Assembly: GCA_964534745.1 (NCBI GenBank)
Contig: CAZHQW010000065.1
Span: 1 to 15,761, forward strand
DNA length: 15,761 bases
Origin: G020354785 sp964534745
GTDB taxonomy: Bacteria; Bacteroidota; Bacteroidia; Bacteroidales; UBA10428
Reading direction: 5' to 3'
The notes under the pieces were generated by a model. It worked only from the letters and a program-made list of their open reading frames with translations. It was not told where the DNA came from and did not search any database. Shown here one piece after another: positions 1 through 7,433 of the stretch; the first letter of the stretch is position 1; each line of letters opens with the position of its first letter. The position numbers were made by a program, and so were the translations under genes.

Positions 1-642
1 CTTACCCGCTGACTCCTTAGCGTTGTTCACCACAGATTCATTATTTGCCTTTGCCCCAAACTCAATGGCCTTCCTTGTTGCTTCCAGAAATGCCTCTTCA
101 TTTTCCTGCTTTTTGTATATCAGGCTTTTCATATAATAAGCTTTATCATATTCGGGGTCAAGTGCTATTGCCTTATCATAATCGGCCAGTGCTCCCTCAA
201 AATCATTATCATTATATTTGTTCCCTGCCCTCATATAATACAGCTGGGGCACTACTTTAGAAGCTTTTGCACTTAAGCCCGGATCATTATATTTATCAGC
301 TACCTCAACTGTTTCCTCGAATTTTTCAATTGCTCCATCCAGGTTCTTCTCGTTATATAATTCCATTGCCACCTTGTAATATAATGCAGGCATATTTGAT
401 TCTACAATAAATATTATATCTTCAGCTTCCAGTGAATCTGATGTCCCCAGGTGTGAATAAATCTCAATGCATTTGTTAAAGTGCGCTATAGCCTCATCCA
501 GGTTATTTGCCTGTTGCGCATTAACTCCATTATTATACGCTTCCCTGAAATCATCGAGTGTCTGGCCAGACGAGATACTTCCAACGGTCAGAAGTGATAT
601 AAAAACAACAGCTACCTTCAAAATCAATTTGCTATATTTCAT
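1..642 (-). CDS. Exported tetratricopeptide-repeat protein, C-terminus cut by window edge
   Basis: The minus strand is open from an ATG at 642 to the window edge, giving 214 codons with no stop, so the C-terminus lies outside. The first ~27 residues form a signal peptide: MKYSK, a hydrophobic stretch (LILKVAVVFISLLTVG), then SSGQ, a common cleavage context in Bacteroidota. The mature part is helical with TPR-like repeats: around residues 35-65 (NNLDEAIAHFNKCIEIY), 88-118 (YNEKNLDGAIEKFEETVEVA) and 136-175 (NDFEGALADYDKAIALDPEY, the best match to the TPR consensus). TPRs are protein-protein interaction scaffolds, so a periplasmic or envelope adaptor role is inferred; no partner is visible. A perfect -7 box lies 37 nt upstream. 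Confidence is high for a TPR protein and low for any specific role. Confidence 0.85.
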   Translation of the reverse strand, partial: MKYSKLILKVAVVFISLLTVGSISSGQTLDDFREAYNNGVNAQQANNLDEAIAHFNKCIEIYSHLGTSDSLEAEDIIFIVESNMPALYYKVAMELYNEKNLDGAIEKFEETVEVADKYNDPGLSAKASKVVPQLYYMRAGNKYNDNDFEGALADYDKAIALDPEYDKAYYMKSLIYKKQENEEAFLEATRKAIEFGAKANNESVVNNAKESAGK

Positions 643-679
643 TATTGTAAAATTTAAGTTAAAGAATAAAAATAATTTG

Positions 680-687
680 CAAATATA
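680..687 (-). promoter_or_regulatory. Probable -7 promoter box of the TPR gene
   Basis: The minus strand reads TATATTTG, a perfect match to the Bacteroidota TAnnTTTG element, 37 nt upstream of the start codon at 642. No clear TTG -33 element is seen at the expected distance, so the call rests on the -7 box and its position. Confidence 0.45.
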
Positions 688-745
688 ATTATATCATTTA
701 ATTATAAAAACCGTTTGTTTCCTAATTCTGATTCCAATTGAATAA

Positions 746-1378
746 TCAGAAAATTATGTTTTTAAATGAATATAATGCCGGCTTTCCCATTGTTCTGACT
801 ATGATTTCCGACCCTACATACTCATTTATATATTTTTTGGCCTCTTTCCTGTCTTTCAATATATTCAAAAATAGCTGCTCCAGCTCCGGTAGTCCGAATT
901 GCTGAGGTAGAAGTTCATGTCCCAGTTGACCCAATCTTAGGAGCTCATTAAGCCTTTTCAGGGCAACAGGGACTATCTCGCTATGGTCAAATGCCAGGGG
1001 CGGCAGCTTGCTGACGGGAAACCAGGCTGCCTTCCCTGCATCGTCACCGGCCCTTACAGGTGCACTCTCATAATTTACAAATCCGTAAAAAACCACTGTA
1101 ACAGTGCGCCCTCGGGGATCTCTTCCCAGCTTGCTGACAGTAACCAGCTGCTCAAGATTTCCTAATGCCAGTCCCGTTTCCTCACCAAGCTCACGGCATG
1201 CACACTCTTCGGCAGTTTCTTCCATTTCCAGGAATCCGCCCGGGAAAGCCCACTGCCCCTGAAAAGGCATATGATTCCTTTCTATCAGAAGAACAAAGAG
1301 TACATCTTTATCATACGAGAATACTATTATATCTGCTGTCAGAGCAGGCCTGGGAAAATCATAACAAAATTTATCCAT
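746..1378 (-). CDS. Nudix hydrolase with NrtR-like C-terminal winged-helix-type domain
   Basis: This 210-residue protein has a perfect Nudix box at residues 48-70 (G-x5-E-x7-REL-x-EE-x-GL: G48, E54, R62-E63-L64, E66-E67, G69). Nudix enzymes split nucleoside diphosphates linked to another group, such as ADP-ribose, using Mg2+ held by these glutamates. The C-terminal part follows the architecture of the NrtR family of NAD-metabolism regulators: LAFDHSEI (128-135), then ELLPQQFGLPELEQLF (155-170) and a final GKPALYSF (198-205), matching the winged-helix part of that family. However, the basic stretch usual in the recognition region (RNFRRK-like) is replaced by EAKKYINE. It could be an NrtR-type repressor, a former regulator, or purely an ADP-ribose or sugar-nucleotide hydrolase. 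No NAD genes are nearby. The ATG at 1378 places a -7 box 28 nt upstream. Confidence 0.88.
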   Translation of the reverse strand: MDKFCYDFPRPALTADIIVFSYDKDVLFVLLIERNHMPFQGQWAFPGGFLEMEETAEECACRELGEETGLALGNLEQLVTVSKLGRDPRGRTVTVVFYGFVNYESAPVRAGDDAGKAAWFPVSKLPPLAFDHSEIVPVALKRLNELLRLGQLGHELLPQQFGLPELEQLFLNILKDRKEAKKYINEYVGSEIIVRTMGKPALYSFKNIIF

Positions 1379-1406
1379 AACAGTGCGCTTAATTATTATT
1401 TGACAA

Positions 1407-1414
1407 CAAATTTA
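1407..1414 (-). promoter_or_regulatory. Probable -7 promoter box of the Nudix gene
   Basis: The minus strand reads TAAATTTG, a perfect TAnnTTTG box, 28 nt upstream of the Nudix start codon. The -33 region is not recognisable. It sits about 50 bp from the divergent promoter of the ABC ATPase gene. Confidence 0.5.
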
Positions 1415-1463
1415 GCCGTATAAATATAAATCACCATAATAATTTCATTAATAAGTAAGTTTA

Positions 1464-1492
1464 TTGGATAACCCCATTATTTGCTAAATTTG
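1464..1492 (+). promoter_or_regulatory. Bacteroidota-type promoter of the gldA-like gene
   Basis: TTGG at 1464-1467 and TAAATTTG at 1485-1492 match the -33 (TTG) and -7 (TAnnTTTG) elements, with 18 bases between TTG and the -7 box. The box ends 28 nt before the ATG. This is the most complete promoter in the window. Confidence 0.6.
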
Positions 1493-1520
1493 TGCTTTTA
1501 AAGACCTTAAAAAACTTCTG

Positions 1521-2435
1521 ATGTCAATAGTTGCTGAAAATGTTACCAAAAGATACGGCTCTCAACCTGCTCTGAAAGATGTCTCATTTAATGTCAAATC
1601 AGGAGAAATTGCCGGTTTTATAGGTCCGAATGGCGCAGGCAAAAGTACTATGATGAAAATCATATGTGGTATACTAGCCCCGGACGAGGGAAATGTCAGG
1701 GTTGAAGATCATGATGTTGTCAGCGACTCCTTAAAGGTAAAACCCTTAATAGGATACCTGGCTGAGAACAACCCCCTGTATGACGATTTATATATTAGTG
1801 AATACCTGCATTACCTGTCCGGTTTATATAAAATGGGCAGAGAAGCAGCGTCGCGTATCAAAGATACTATAAGGCTAACCGGACTTGAAAAGGAGGTTAA
1901 CAAAAAAATAGGGGAGCTGTCCAAAGGTTACAGGCAAAGGGTCGGACTGGCACAGGCAATCCTTCATAATCCTGAAGTGCTTATACTCGATGAACCTACT
2001 TCAGGTCTTGATCCTAACCAGATAATTGAAATAAGAAACCTGATCTATGAGCTGGGGAAAAAGAAAACTATCCTGCTTTCAACACATATCATGCAGGAAG
2101 TTGAAGCAATATGTGACCGTGTGCTTATAATCAACAACGGAGAAATTCTGGCCGATGATAAAGCCAAAAATCTTCACTCCTATGGAAAAAAATCATCATA
2201 TACAATACTTGTGGAGTTTAGTCTGCCTGTAAATAAACCTGTACTTATGAAAATAGGGGGTATTGAAAAAATAAAACCGGTTGGCGAACAAAGCTGGCTT
2301 ATTCAGCCCGTGGAAAACAAGGATATAAGACAGGATATTTTCAGATTCGCTGTGGAAAATAACCTTACAGTGCTTTCACTTAGCAGGAAAGATAAAAGCA
2401 TTGAGGAAGTTTTTCATGAGTTGACTAATCAGTAA
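1521..2435 (+). CDS. gldA: ABC transporter ATP-binding protein, GldA type
   Basis: A 304-residue cytoplasmic ABC ATPase. Walker A is GPNGAGKS at residues 35-42, the ABC signature LSKGYRQ at 133-139, Walker B LILDEP at 154-159 and the switch histidine H189 in STH. The stretch GYLAENNPLYDDLYISEYL (78-96) and the ~85-residue C-terminal extension are typical of the GldA/DrrA-like ATPases of Bacteroidota. In gliding Flavobacteria GldA acts with the membrane proteins GldF and GldG. Neither partner is adjacent here, and close GldA homologues also occur in non-gliding Bacteroidota, so the name marks the family and does not prove motility. It has its own promoter, and metK follows after 103 bp. The substrate is unknown. 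Confidence 0.87.
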   Translation: MSIVAENVTKRYGSQPALKDVSFNVKSGEIAGFIGPNGAGKSTMMKIICGILAPDEGNVRVEDHDVVSDSLKVKPLIGYLAENNPLYDDLYISEYLHYLSGLYKMGREAASRIKDTIRLTGLEKEVNKKIGELSKGYRQRVGLAQAILHNPEVLILDEPTSGLDPNQIIEIRNLIYELGKKKTILLSTHIMQEVEAICDRVLIINNGEILADDKAKNLHSYGKKSSYTILVEFSLPVNKPVLMKIGGIEKIKPVGEQSWLIQPVENKDIRQDIFRFAVENNLTVLSLSRKDKSIEEVFHELTNQ

Positions 2436-2538
2436 ATATAGGCTATTGGTCAAATGATTTTTTTTAAATCTGAAAATATAAATATATTTACCGGTTCAAA
2501 AAAAAAGTGATAAAGCATTAACTAATAAATGAATTATT

Positions 2539-3789
2539 ATGGGATATTTATTTACGTCTGAATCAGTATCCGAGGGACATCCCGATAAGGTAGCAGATCA
2601 GATTTCCGATGCGCTGCTCGATGAATTCTTAAGATATGATCCTGAATCCAAAGTGGCTTGCGAAACACTGGTGACAACCGGACTGGTAATTTTAAGCGGA
2701 GAAGTAAAGACAAATGCTTATGTTGATGTCCAGCAGCTGGCAAGAAATGTTATTAAGAAAATAGGCTATACTGTATCTGACTATATGTTTGAAGCTGACT
2801 CATGCGGTGTTATATCAGCCATCCATGAACAATCACAGGATATATACAGGGGTGTTGAAAGAGGCTCTGAAGAAGAGCAGGGAGCAGGTGACCAGGGCAT
2901 GATGTTCGGCTACGCAACAAAAGAAACAGATAACTATATGCCCCTTTCCCTGGAGTTATCGCACCTGCTGCTAAAAGAACTTGCAGCAATACGCAGGGAG
3001 AAAAAAGTAATGACCTACATACGTCCCGACTCAAAATCACAGGTTACAATCGAATACGGAAAAGATAACCAGCCGCAGCGTATCCATACTATTGTAGTCT
3101 CCACACAACATGATGAGTTTGATACTGATGATAAAATGGCTGTCCGCATAAAGACAGACATCAAAAATATCCTTATTCCCCGTATTCTAAAGAAGTTGCC
3201 TGAGCGTGTAAAAAAAATGTTTGGCAACGACTATGTTTTGCATGTTAACCCTACAGGAAAATTCGTTATCGGCGGACCTCACGGGGATACCGGACTAACA
3301 GGCAGAAAAGTCATAGTTGATACTTACGGCGGTAAAGGTGCACACGGTGGCGGCGCGTTCTCAGGAAAGGACTGTTCTAAAGTTGACCGTTCGGCAGCCT
3401 ATGCCACGCGCCATATTGCTAAAAACCTTGTCGCTGCAGAAATAGCTGATGAAGTGCTGGTCCAGATTGCCTATGCCATTGGTATAGCCGAACCTGTCGG
3501 CTTATATATTAATACATATAATACTGCCAGGGTAAAGGAAAACGATACAGAGATAGCTGAAAAAATAAGGCAGATGTTTGACCTGAGACCAAGCTCCATA
3601 ATAAAAAGATTCGGACTGAAGAATCCGATATTCCTGCCTACAGCAGCATACGGACATATGGGAAGGCAGCCTTACTTCGATGATATTAAGGTTTACAGGA
3701 ATAACATCCCTGAAACAAAAAAAGTGGAGTTCTTTCCATGGGAAAAAACAGATTATGTCGATAAAATAAGAGCTGCTTTTAATCTTTAG
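2539..3789 (+). CDS. metK: S-adenosylmethionine synthetase
   Basis: MetK makes S-adenosylmethionine from methionine and ATP, releasing phosphate and pyrophosphate; the product is the cell's main methyl donor. All signatures are present: SEGHPDK at residues 11-17 (catalytic His14), GAGDQGMMFGYA at 115-126, and the glycine-rich phosphate-binding GGGAFSGKD at 270-278. The protein is 416 residues, within the normal range (380-430), and reads intact from N-terminal domain to the C-terminal segment with AAYGHMGR. It stands alone between gldA and a small exported protein. The upstream 103 bp is very AT-rich and holds only a degenerate -7 box (TATATTTA, 2483-2490), so the promoter is uncertain. The identity is not in doubt. 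Confidence 0.98.
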   Translation: MGYLFTSESVSEGHPDKVADQISDALLDEFLRYDPESKVACETLVTTGLVILSGEVKTNAYVDVQQLARNVIKKIGYTVSDYMFEADSCGVISAIHEQSQDIYRGVERGSEEEQGAGDQGMMFGYATKETDNYMPLSLELSHLLLKELAAIRREKKVMTYIRPDSKSQVTIEYGKDNQPQRIHTIVVSTQHDEFDTDDKMAVRIKTDIKNILIPRILKKLPERVKKMFGNDYVLHVNPTGKFVIGGPHGDTGLTGRKVIVDTYGGKGAHGGGAFSGKDCSKVDRSAAYATRHIAKNLVAAEIADEVLVQIAYAIGIAEPVGLYINTYNTARVKENDTEIAEKIRQMFDLRPSSIIKRFGLKNPIFLPTAAYGHMGRQPYFDDIKVYRNNIPETKKVEFFPWEKTDYVDKIRAAFNL

Positions 3790-3880
3790 CGATAATTAGT
3801 TGAATAAAACTTTTTTTAAATTGTAAAAATTAGTATTTTGCTCACTACAAAAGAAATGCTAATTAATACATAAAATAAAA

Positions 3881-4363
3881 ATGAAACCTGCATCATTAAC
3901 CCTTATTGTCTTTGCCTTATTCTCATTTTCCTTGTCAGGACAAAAAACTACTCCTGCAATTATTAAACTGAAAGATGGCAGTAATGTTGATGTTTATCAT
4001 TTCGGACAGCTTGAATGTAACAAAACAAGGTATTTCGACAGTTACATCATGCTTAAAGGAAGATATGAAAACATCCCTACCGAGATTAAAGATTACAGTA
4101 CCATTAGCAAAATGGTTCTGATTGACTTTGAGGATCCCCCTGTTGCATCGGTAGGAAATGAGAAGTCAAGGATCACTGTATATAAAAGAAACGGCGTTAT
4201 AGTGGAACTTGTTGAAGCCGAATTGTATTTATCATGCTACGGCGTAGATGAGAAATATAATCAGATCAAGGTGCAGATAATGAATCCCCTTACCGAGAAA
4301 GTTGTCGAGAGAACCATAGACATGAGAGATATAGATTCTATTATCTTTAAGGAAAGACTATAA
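3881..4363 (+). CDS. Small exported protein of unknown function
   Basis: This 160-residue product is not assigned to a family. It starts with a clear Sec signal peptide (about residues 1-20: a short hydrophilic start, then LTLIVFALFSFSLSG, followed by Q at the likely cleavage site). The mature ~140 residues alternate hydrophobic and polar positions as in beta-rich proteins. They open with AIIKLKDGSNVDVYHFG and end with IDMRDIDSIIFKE, phrasing often seen in secreted Bacteroidota proteins with small beta-repeats. No lipobox cysteine, transmembrane segment or catalytic motif is visible. A periplasmic or envelope location is inferred. A near-match -7 box (GTATTTTG, 3833-3840) lies 40 nt upstream of the ATG, and a strong intrinsic terminator follows 26 nt after the stop, so it is probably monocistronic. 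Confidence 0.75.
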   Translation: MKPASLTLIVFALFSFSLSGQKTTPAIIKLKDGSNVDVYHFGQLECNKTRYFDSYIMLKGRYENIPTEIKDYSTISKMVLIDFEDPPVASVGNEKSRITVYKRNGVIVELVEAELYLSCYGVDEKYNQIKVQIMNPLTEKVVERTIDMRDIDSIIFKERL

Positions 4364-4380
4364 AATATCATAAGATATGA

Positions 4381-6267
4381 TTAAGCTTGCGGGGGCTCCT
4401 TCCAGTCCCCGTTTTCTTTTATAAGCGCAATTAACTCATCTACGGCTTCCTGCTCAGGTATGTTCTTTTTGACTGCTGCCCTTTCCTTGTATAGTGTTAC
4501 TTTGTTTTTCCCCGTACCTACATATCCGTAATCAGCATCTGCCATCTCGCCAGGTCCGTTTACAATACATCCCATAACAGCAATCTTCAGCCCCCTCAGG
4601 TGCGAGGTTCTCCTCCGTATTCTGGCAACAGCCTCCTTGATATTGAAATTGGTTCTCCCGCATGACGGACAGGAAATATACTCTGTCCACGATATCCTGA
4701 CACGCGCTGCCTGGAGTATGCCAAAGGCTGTCTTTACAATTTCTTCCTGACGCACGTTCCCTGAATTTGTGAGCCATATACCGTCACCCAGTCCGTCCAG
4801 GAATAGGCCCCCTGTGTCAGCAGCGCTCTTAAGCTTAAAATCCTCACTTTTATCTTCATTATAATCTCTCCTGATAATTACAGGCACATTGCAGCCTCTG
4901 TTTATCAACTCACAGAACAGGGCCCTCTGTTCTGCAAATCCGTTTATATTGTCGGTTACCGACACAAGCACAACTGTTGGATCATCACACAGCAGACTGA
5001 TAACATCATCATTCAGCTCATTATAAAAAATCCTTACAAAATTAATTTTGTCTGACCTCTCCTGCTCATTAATATAATCATCCAGGGAAAAAAGGGGATA
5101 ATAATTAATATTCCTGCCCCTGTGTTCCTTCCACTTTTTGGCATCAATTATAATTCCCGTATTTCCGGGTATGTGAATTTCATTATCAATATCATCCATA
5201 TACATATAATCAGGCGCAGTATTACCTTCGAATGAAATACCTGCCTTACCCTTACCGGCCACCACAACAGGATGATGTTTGCCTCCTATATCGCCGGCGG
5301 AAATTGTCTTTCTTCTTTCATAGCGGCAGGGGTCGATCGGATAATTTGAAATCGGCCTTATTGGTTTATGGCTCCCGCGGCCGGAAAAATAATTCACCAG
5401 CTTTCGCGCAACGGGAATCTCCTCTTCAGGTTCCTCTGTAAGTGATATCCTTACAGTATCTCCAATGCCATCGGCAAGCAAAGCCCCCACACCGACTGCA
5501 GATTTAATCCTCCCGTCGTCACCCTCCCCGGCTTCTGTCACACCAATATGCAACGGGAAATGCATATCCTCCTTAAGCATCTTTTGTGCAAGCAATCTTG
5601 TTGATCGGACCATGACATGTGTATTGCTAGCCTTCATGGATATCACGACATTGCTGAAATTTTGCTGTCTGCAGATTCTAAGGTACTCCATTGCAGACTC
5701 TGCCATCCCTTCGGGAGTATCGCCATACCTGTCCATAATCCTTTCAGACAAAGAACCGTGATTCGTCCCGATGCGCAAAGCCGTATTATTTGCCCTGCAA
5801 ATATCAAGAAGTGGGACTAACTTTTCTTTTATATGTTCAACTCCCATGGAATATTCATCGCCGGCGGAATATTCATCGCCAGCGGATAATGATTTACTCT
5901 GTTTCCTGCTTCCTGCATAATTTCCCGGGTTGATCCTTATCTTTTCAACAATAGCCGCAGCACGTTCTGCAATATCCGGATTAAAATGAACATCAGCAAT
6001 TACCGGAGTGTCATATCCCTTATGCCTGAGCTCACGGACAGTGGCTGCCAGGTTATCCACATCCCTGACCGAGGGCACAGTGATCCTCACATAATCCGCC
6101 CCGGCATCAATTATTCTAATACACTGGCTTACTGTAGCGTTTACATCTGACGTAGCTGTGTTTGTCATTGACTGCACCCTGACCGGATGATCTGAACCCA
6201 TTGGAACCTTGCCTATATGTACCTCGTTGGTTTTCCTGCGTTCGTATTTAAGAGGGACAGCTCCCAT
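4381..6267 (-). CDS. ispG: 4-hydroxy-3-methylbut-2-enyl diphosphate synthase, long form
   Basis: IspG (GcpE) carries out the penultimate step of the MEP isoprenoid pathway, reductively opening MEcPP to HMBPP with a [4Fe-4S] cluster. At 628 residues this is the long form known from Bacteroidota, Chlamydiae and plants. It has an N-terminal TIM barrel (RRKTNEVHIG, VQSMTNT, ADVHFN, RINPGNY, LRIGTNHGSLSERI), a central insertion (about 310-520), and a C-terminal cluster domain with C533 and C536 (SCPSCGRT), C567 and E574 (GCIVNGPGE). Two oddities: residues 129-140 are an exact duplication (AGDEYS twice) in the variable loop before the IKEKLVPLL helix, and the first residues MGAVPL are encoded by sequence nearly identical to an arm of the palindrome at 7431-7485. 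The only other early start would remove conserved barrel residues, so this ATG is accepted. Confidence 0.96.
   Translation of the reverse strand: MGAVPLKYERRKTNEVHIGKVPMGSDHPVRVQSMTNTATSDVNATVSQCIRIIDAGADYVRITVPSVRDVDNLAATVRELRHKGYDTPVIADVHFNPDIAERAAAIVEKIRINPGNYAGSRKQSKSLSAGDEYSAGDEYSMGVEHIKEKLVPLLDICRANNTALRIGTNHGSLSERIMDRYGDTPEGMAESAMEYLRICRQQNFSNVVISMKASNTHVMVRSTRLLAQKMLKEDMHFPLHIGVTEAGEGDDGRIKSAVGVGALLADGIGDTVRISLTEEPEEEIPVARKLVNYFSGRGSHKPIRPISNYPIDPCRYERRKTISAGDIGGKHHPVVVAGKGKAGISFEGNTAPDYMYMDDIDNEIHIPGNTGIIIDAKKWKEHRGRNINYYPLFSLDDYINEQERSDKINFVRIFYNELNDDVISLLCDDPTVVLVSVTDNINGFAEQRALFCELINRGCNVPVIIRRDYNEDKSEDFKLKSAADTGGLFLDGLGDGIWLTNSGNVRQEEIVKTAFGILQAARVRISWTEYISCPSCGRTNFNIKEAVARIRRRTSHLRGLKIAVMGCIVNGPGEMADADYGYVGTGKNKVTLYKERAAVKKNIPEQEAVDELIALIKENGDWKEPPQA
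4390..4420 (+). terminator. Intrinsic terminator of the small exported gene, inside the ispG 3' end
   Basis: CGGGGGCT (4390-4397) pairs with AGTCCCCG (4404-4411) across the 6-nt loop CCTTCC. That makes an 8-bp stem with one G-U pair, followed directly by TTTTCTTTT (4412-4420). This is a textbook Rho-independent terminator for plus-strand transcription. It begins 26 nt after the stop of the upstream gene and lies wholly within the last codons of convergent ispG. Confidence 0.7.
5848..5883. repeat. In-frame 18-bp tandem duplication within ispG
   Basis: GGAATATTCATCGCCGGC (5848-5865) is followed directly by a second copy with one change (CCAGC for CCGGC, 5866-5883). The unit contains two palindromes, GAATATTC and, in the first copy together with the next bases, CGCCGGCG. 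It encodes AGDEYS twice on the minus strand and keeps the reading frame. Confidence 0.9.
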
Positions 6268-6268
6268 A
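6251..6268. repeat. Near-copy of the REP-like palindrome arm at the ispG start
   Basis: AGAGGGACAGCTCCCATA matches 17 of 18 bases of the left arm at 7432-7449 (AGAGGGACAGCGCCCATA), in the same orientation. It contains the ispG start codon (6265-6267 on the minus strand) and codes for MGAVPL. No second arm or inner hairpin is seen next to it, so it would be a half-element or a chance match. Confidence 0.5.
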
Positions 6269-6290
6269 TTTTTGCCTCACTAATTATTCT

Positions 6291-6298
6291 CAAAAATA
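6291..6298 (-). promoter_or_regulatory. Probable -7 promoter box of ispG
   Basis: The minus strand reads TATTTTTG, a perfect TAnnTTTG box, 23 nt upstream of the ispG start. No clear -33 TTG is found. A degenerate box for the divergent gene (TATATTTA, 6320-6327) ends 20 nt before that gene's TTG start. Confidence 0.42.
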
Positions 6299-6347
6299 GT
6301 AATTCAGTATTAAATATTTTATATTTACTTGCCATCATATTGATAGT

Positions 6348-7433
6348 TTGAAAAAAATCTTTGTATCGGGATGTTATGATATTCTCCACGCCGGACATAT
6401 TCAGTTTTTCACTGAAGCTAAAGCCCTTGGAGATCATCTTACAGTTTGCTTTGCATCGGACGAGGTTTTATGGAAGCATAAAAAGCGCCGCCCTTCGGTA
6501 CCTGAACAGCACAAAAAAGCTCTTATCCAGGCACTTGATATGGTTGACGACGTCGTTATCGGCACAAATATGGAAATTGGAATGGATTTTAAAGACCATT
6601 TTCTAAATATCAAACCCGATATACTTGCGGTCACCGAAGATGACCAGTATGCTGAAAAAAAACGCAAATTATGCTCACGGACAGGAACAAAGTATTATGT
6701 GCTGCCAAAAACGCCGCCTAAATTTGAACCTGTCTCTACTACCACTATAGTAAAATGGATCCGCGCACCCCAGGAAGCACCGCTCAGGGTTGACTTCGCA
6801 GGGGGGTGGCTCGATGTGCCACGCTTTGCCAGAAAAGATGGTTTTGTGGTAAATTGTGCCATTTCGCCTCTTGTATCATTAAAAAGCTGGCAATATGAGA
6901 AAAGATCCGGACTGGGAGGGAGTGGTGCATGGGCTCTCCTTAACGGAGAAGATAGTGTTGACAGTGAACTAAAACTTGGTGTAGGCTGGCAGGATCCCGC
7001 GGTAATCCAGGAAACCGGACTGTGTGTATGGCACAGCGGCAAGCGCCCCCGGCTTTACCTTAAACGCAGTGGAGACATACTAAAGGGACTTATGGCCCTC
7101 TATTATACTGAATACGAGCATGATACACCAAGCCTTGCAGAAATGAAACGTAATTATAAGTTAATATGCAATGCCAGCAGGATTGCTGCCCACGCGGTGC
7201 TGCACGAAGATATTTATAAACTGGCCGAATCTGTCCGTTTAAGTCATAAAGCGCAGACAGAAGAAGGTATGAATGAACTGGAGAAATCCCATAACTGCCT
7301 TGCCCGCAAATACTGTGGCGGTGGCTGGGGCGGCTATGCGCTTTACCTTTTCCCGTCCCAGACGGATCGAGATGACTTTGTATCAGGTCATACACAGGCT
7401 AAAGCAATTGAACCCTATATCAGAAAGTTTTAG
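6348..7433 (+). CDS. Fusion of RfaE/HldE-type nucleotidylyltransferase and short GHMP-kinase-like domain
   Basis: A 361-residue two-domain protein. Residues 1-138 are an RfaE-like nucleotidylyltransferase: GCYDILHAGH with the HxGH motif at 14-17, and the closing VSTTTIVKWI at 129-138. Such domains move AMP or CMP from ATP or CTP onto a phosphorylated sugar or alcohol. Residues 144-361 resemble a GHMP sugar kinase of the HddA/fucokinase type: APLRVDFAGGWLDVP (144-158), the phosphate-binding SGLGGSGAWA (187-196), GWQDP (213-217) and the C-terminal CGGGWGGYALYLF (323-335). That domain is about 220 residues against 320-350 usual, so the middle is reduced. The inferred role is a bifunctional kinase/nucleotidylyltransferase activating a sugar (heptose- or fucose-like) for a surface glycan; the substrate is unknown. 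The start is TTG: no in-frame ATG precedes the conserved KKIFVSGCYD. Confidence 0.8.
   Translation: MKKIFVSGCYDILHAGHIQFFTEAKALGDHLTVCFASDEVLWKHKKRRPSVPEQHKKALIQALDMVDDVVIGTNMEIGMDFKDHFLNIKPDILAVTEDDQYAEKKRKLCSRTGTKYYVLPKTPPKFEPVSTTTIVKWIRAPQEAPLRVDFAGGWLDVPRFARKDGFVVNCAISPLVSLKSWQYEKRSGLGGSGAWALLNGEDSVDSELKLGVGWQDPAVIQETGLCVWHSGKRPRLYLKRSGDILKGLMALYYTEYEHDTPSLAEMKRNYKLICNASRIAAHAVLHEDIYKLAESVRLSHKAQTEEGMNELEKSHNCLARKYCGGGWGGYALYLFPSQTDRDDFVSGHTQAKAIEPYIRKF

Noticed and set aside
4364..4380. ATATC...GATAT inverted repeat between the small exported gene and ispG.
   Set aside because: A 5-bp AT-rich stem is too weak to support a function; the strong hairpin just downstream explains termination.
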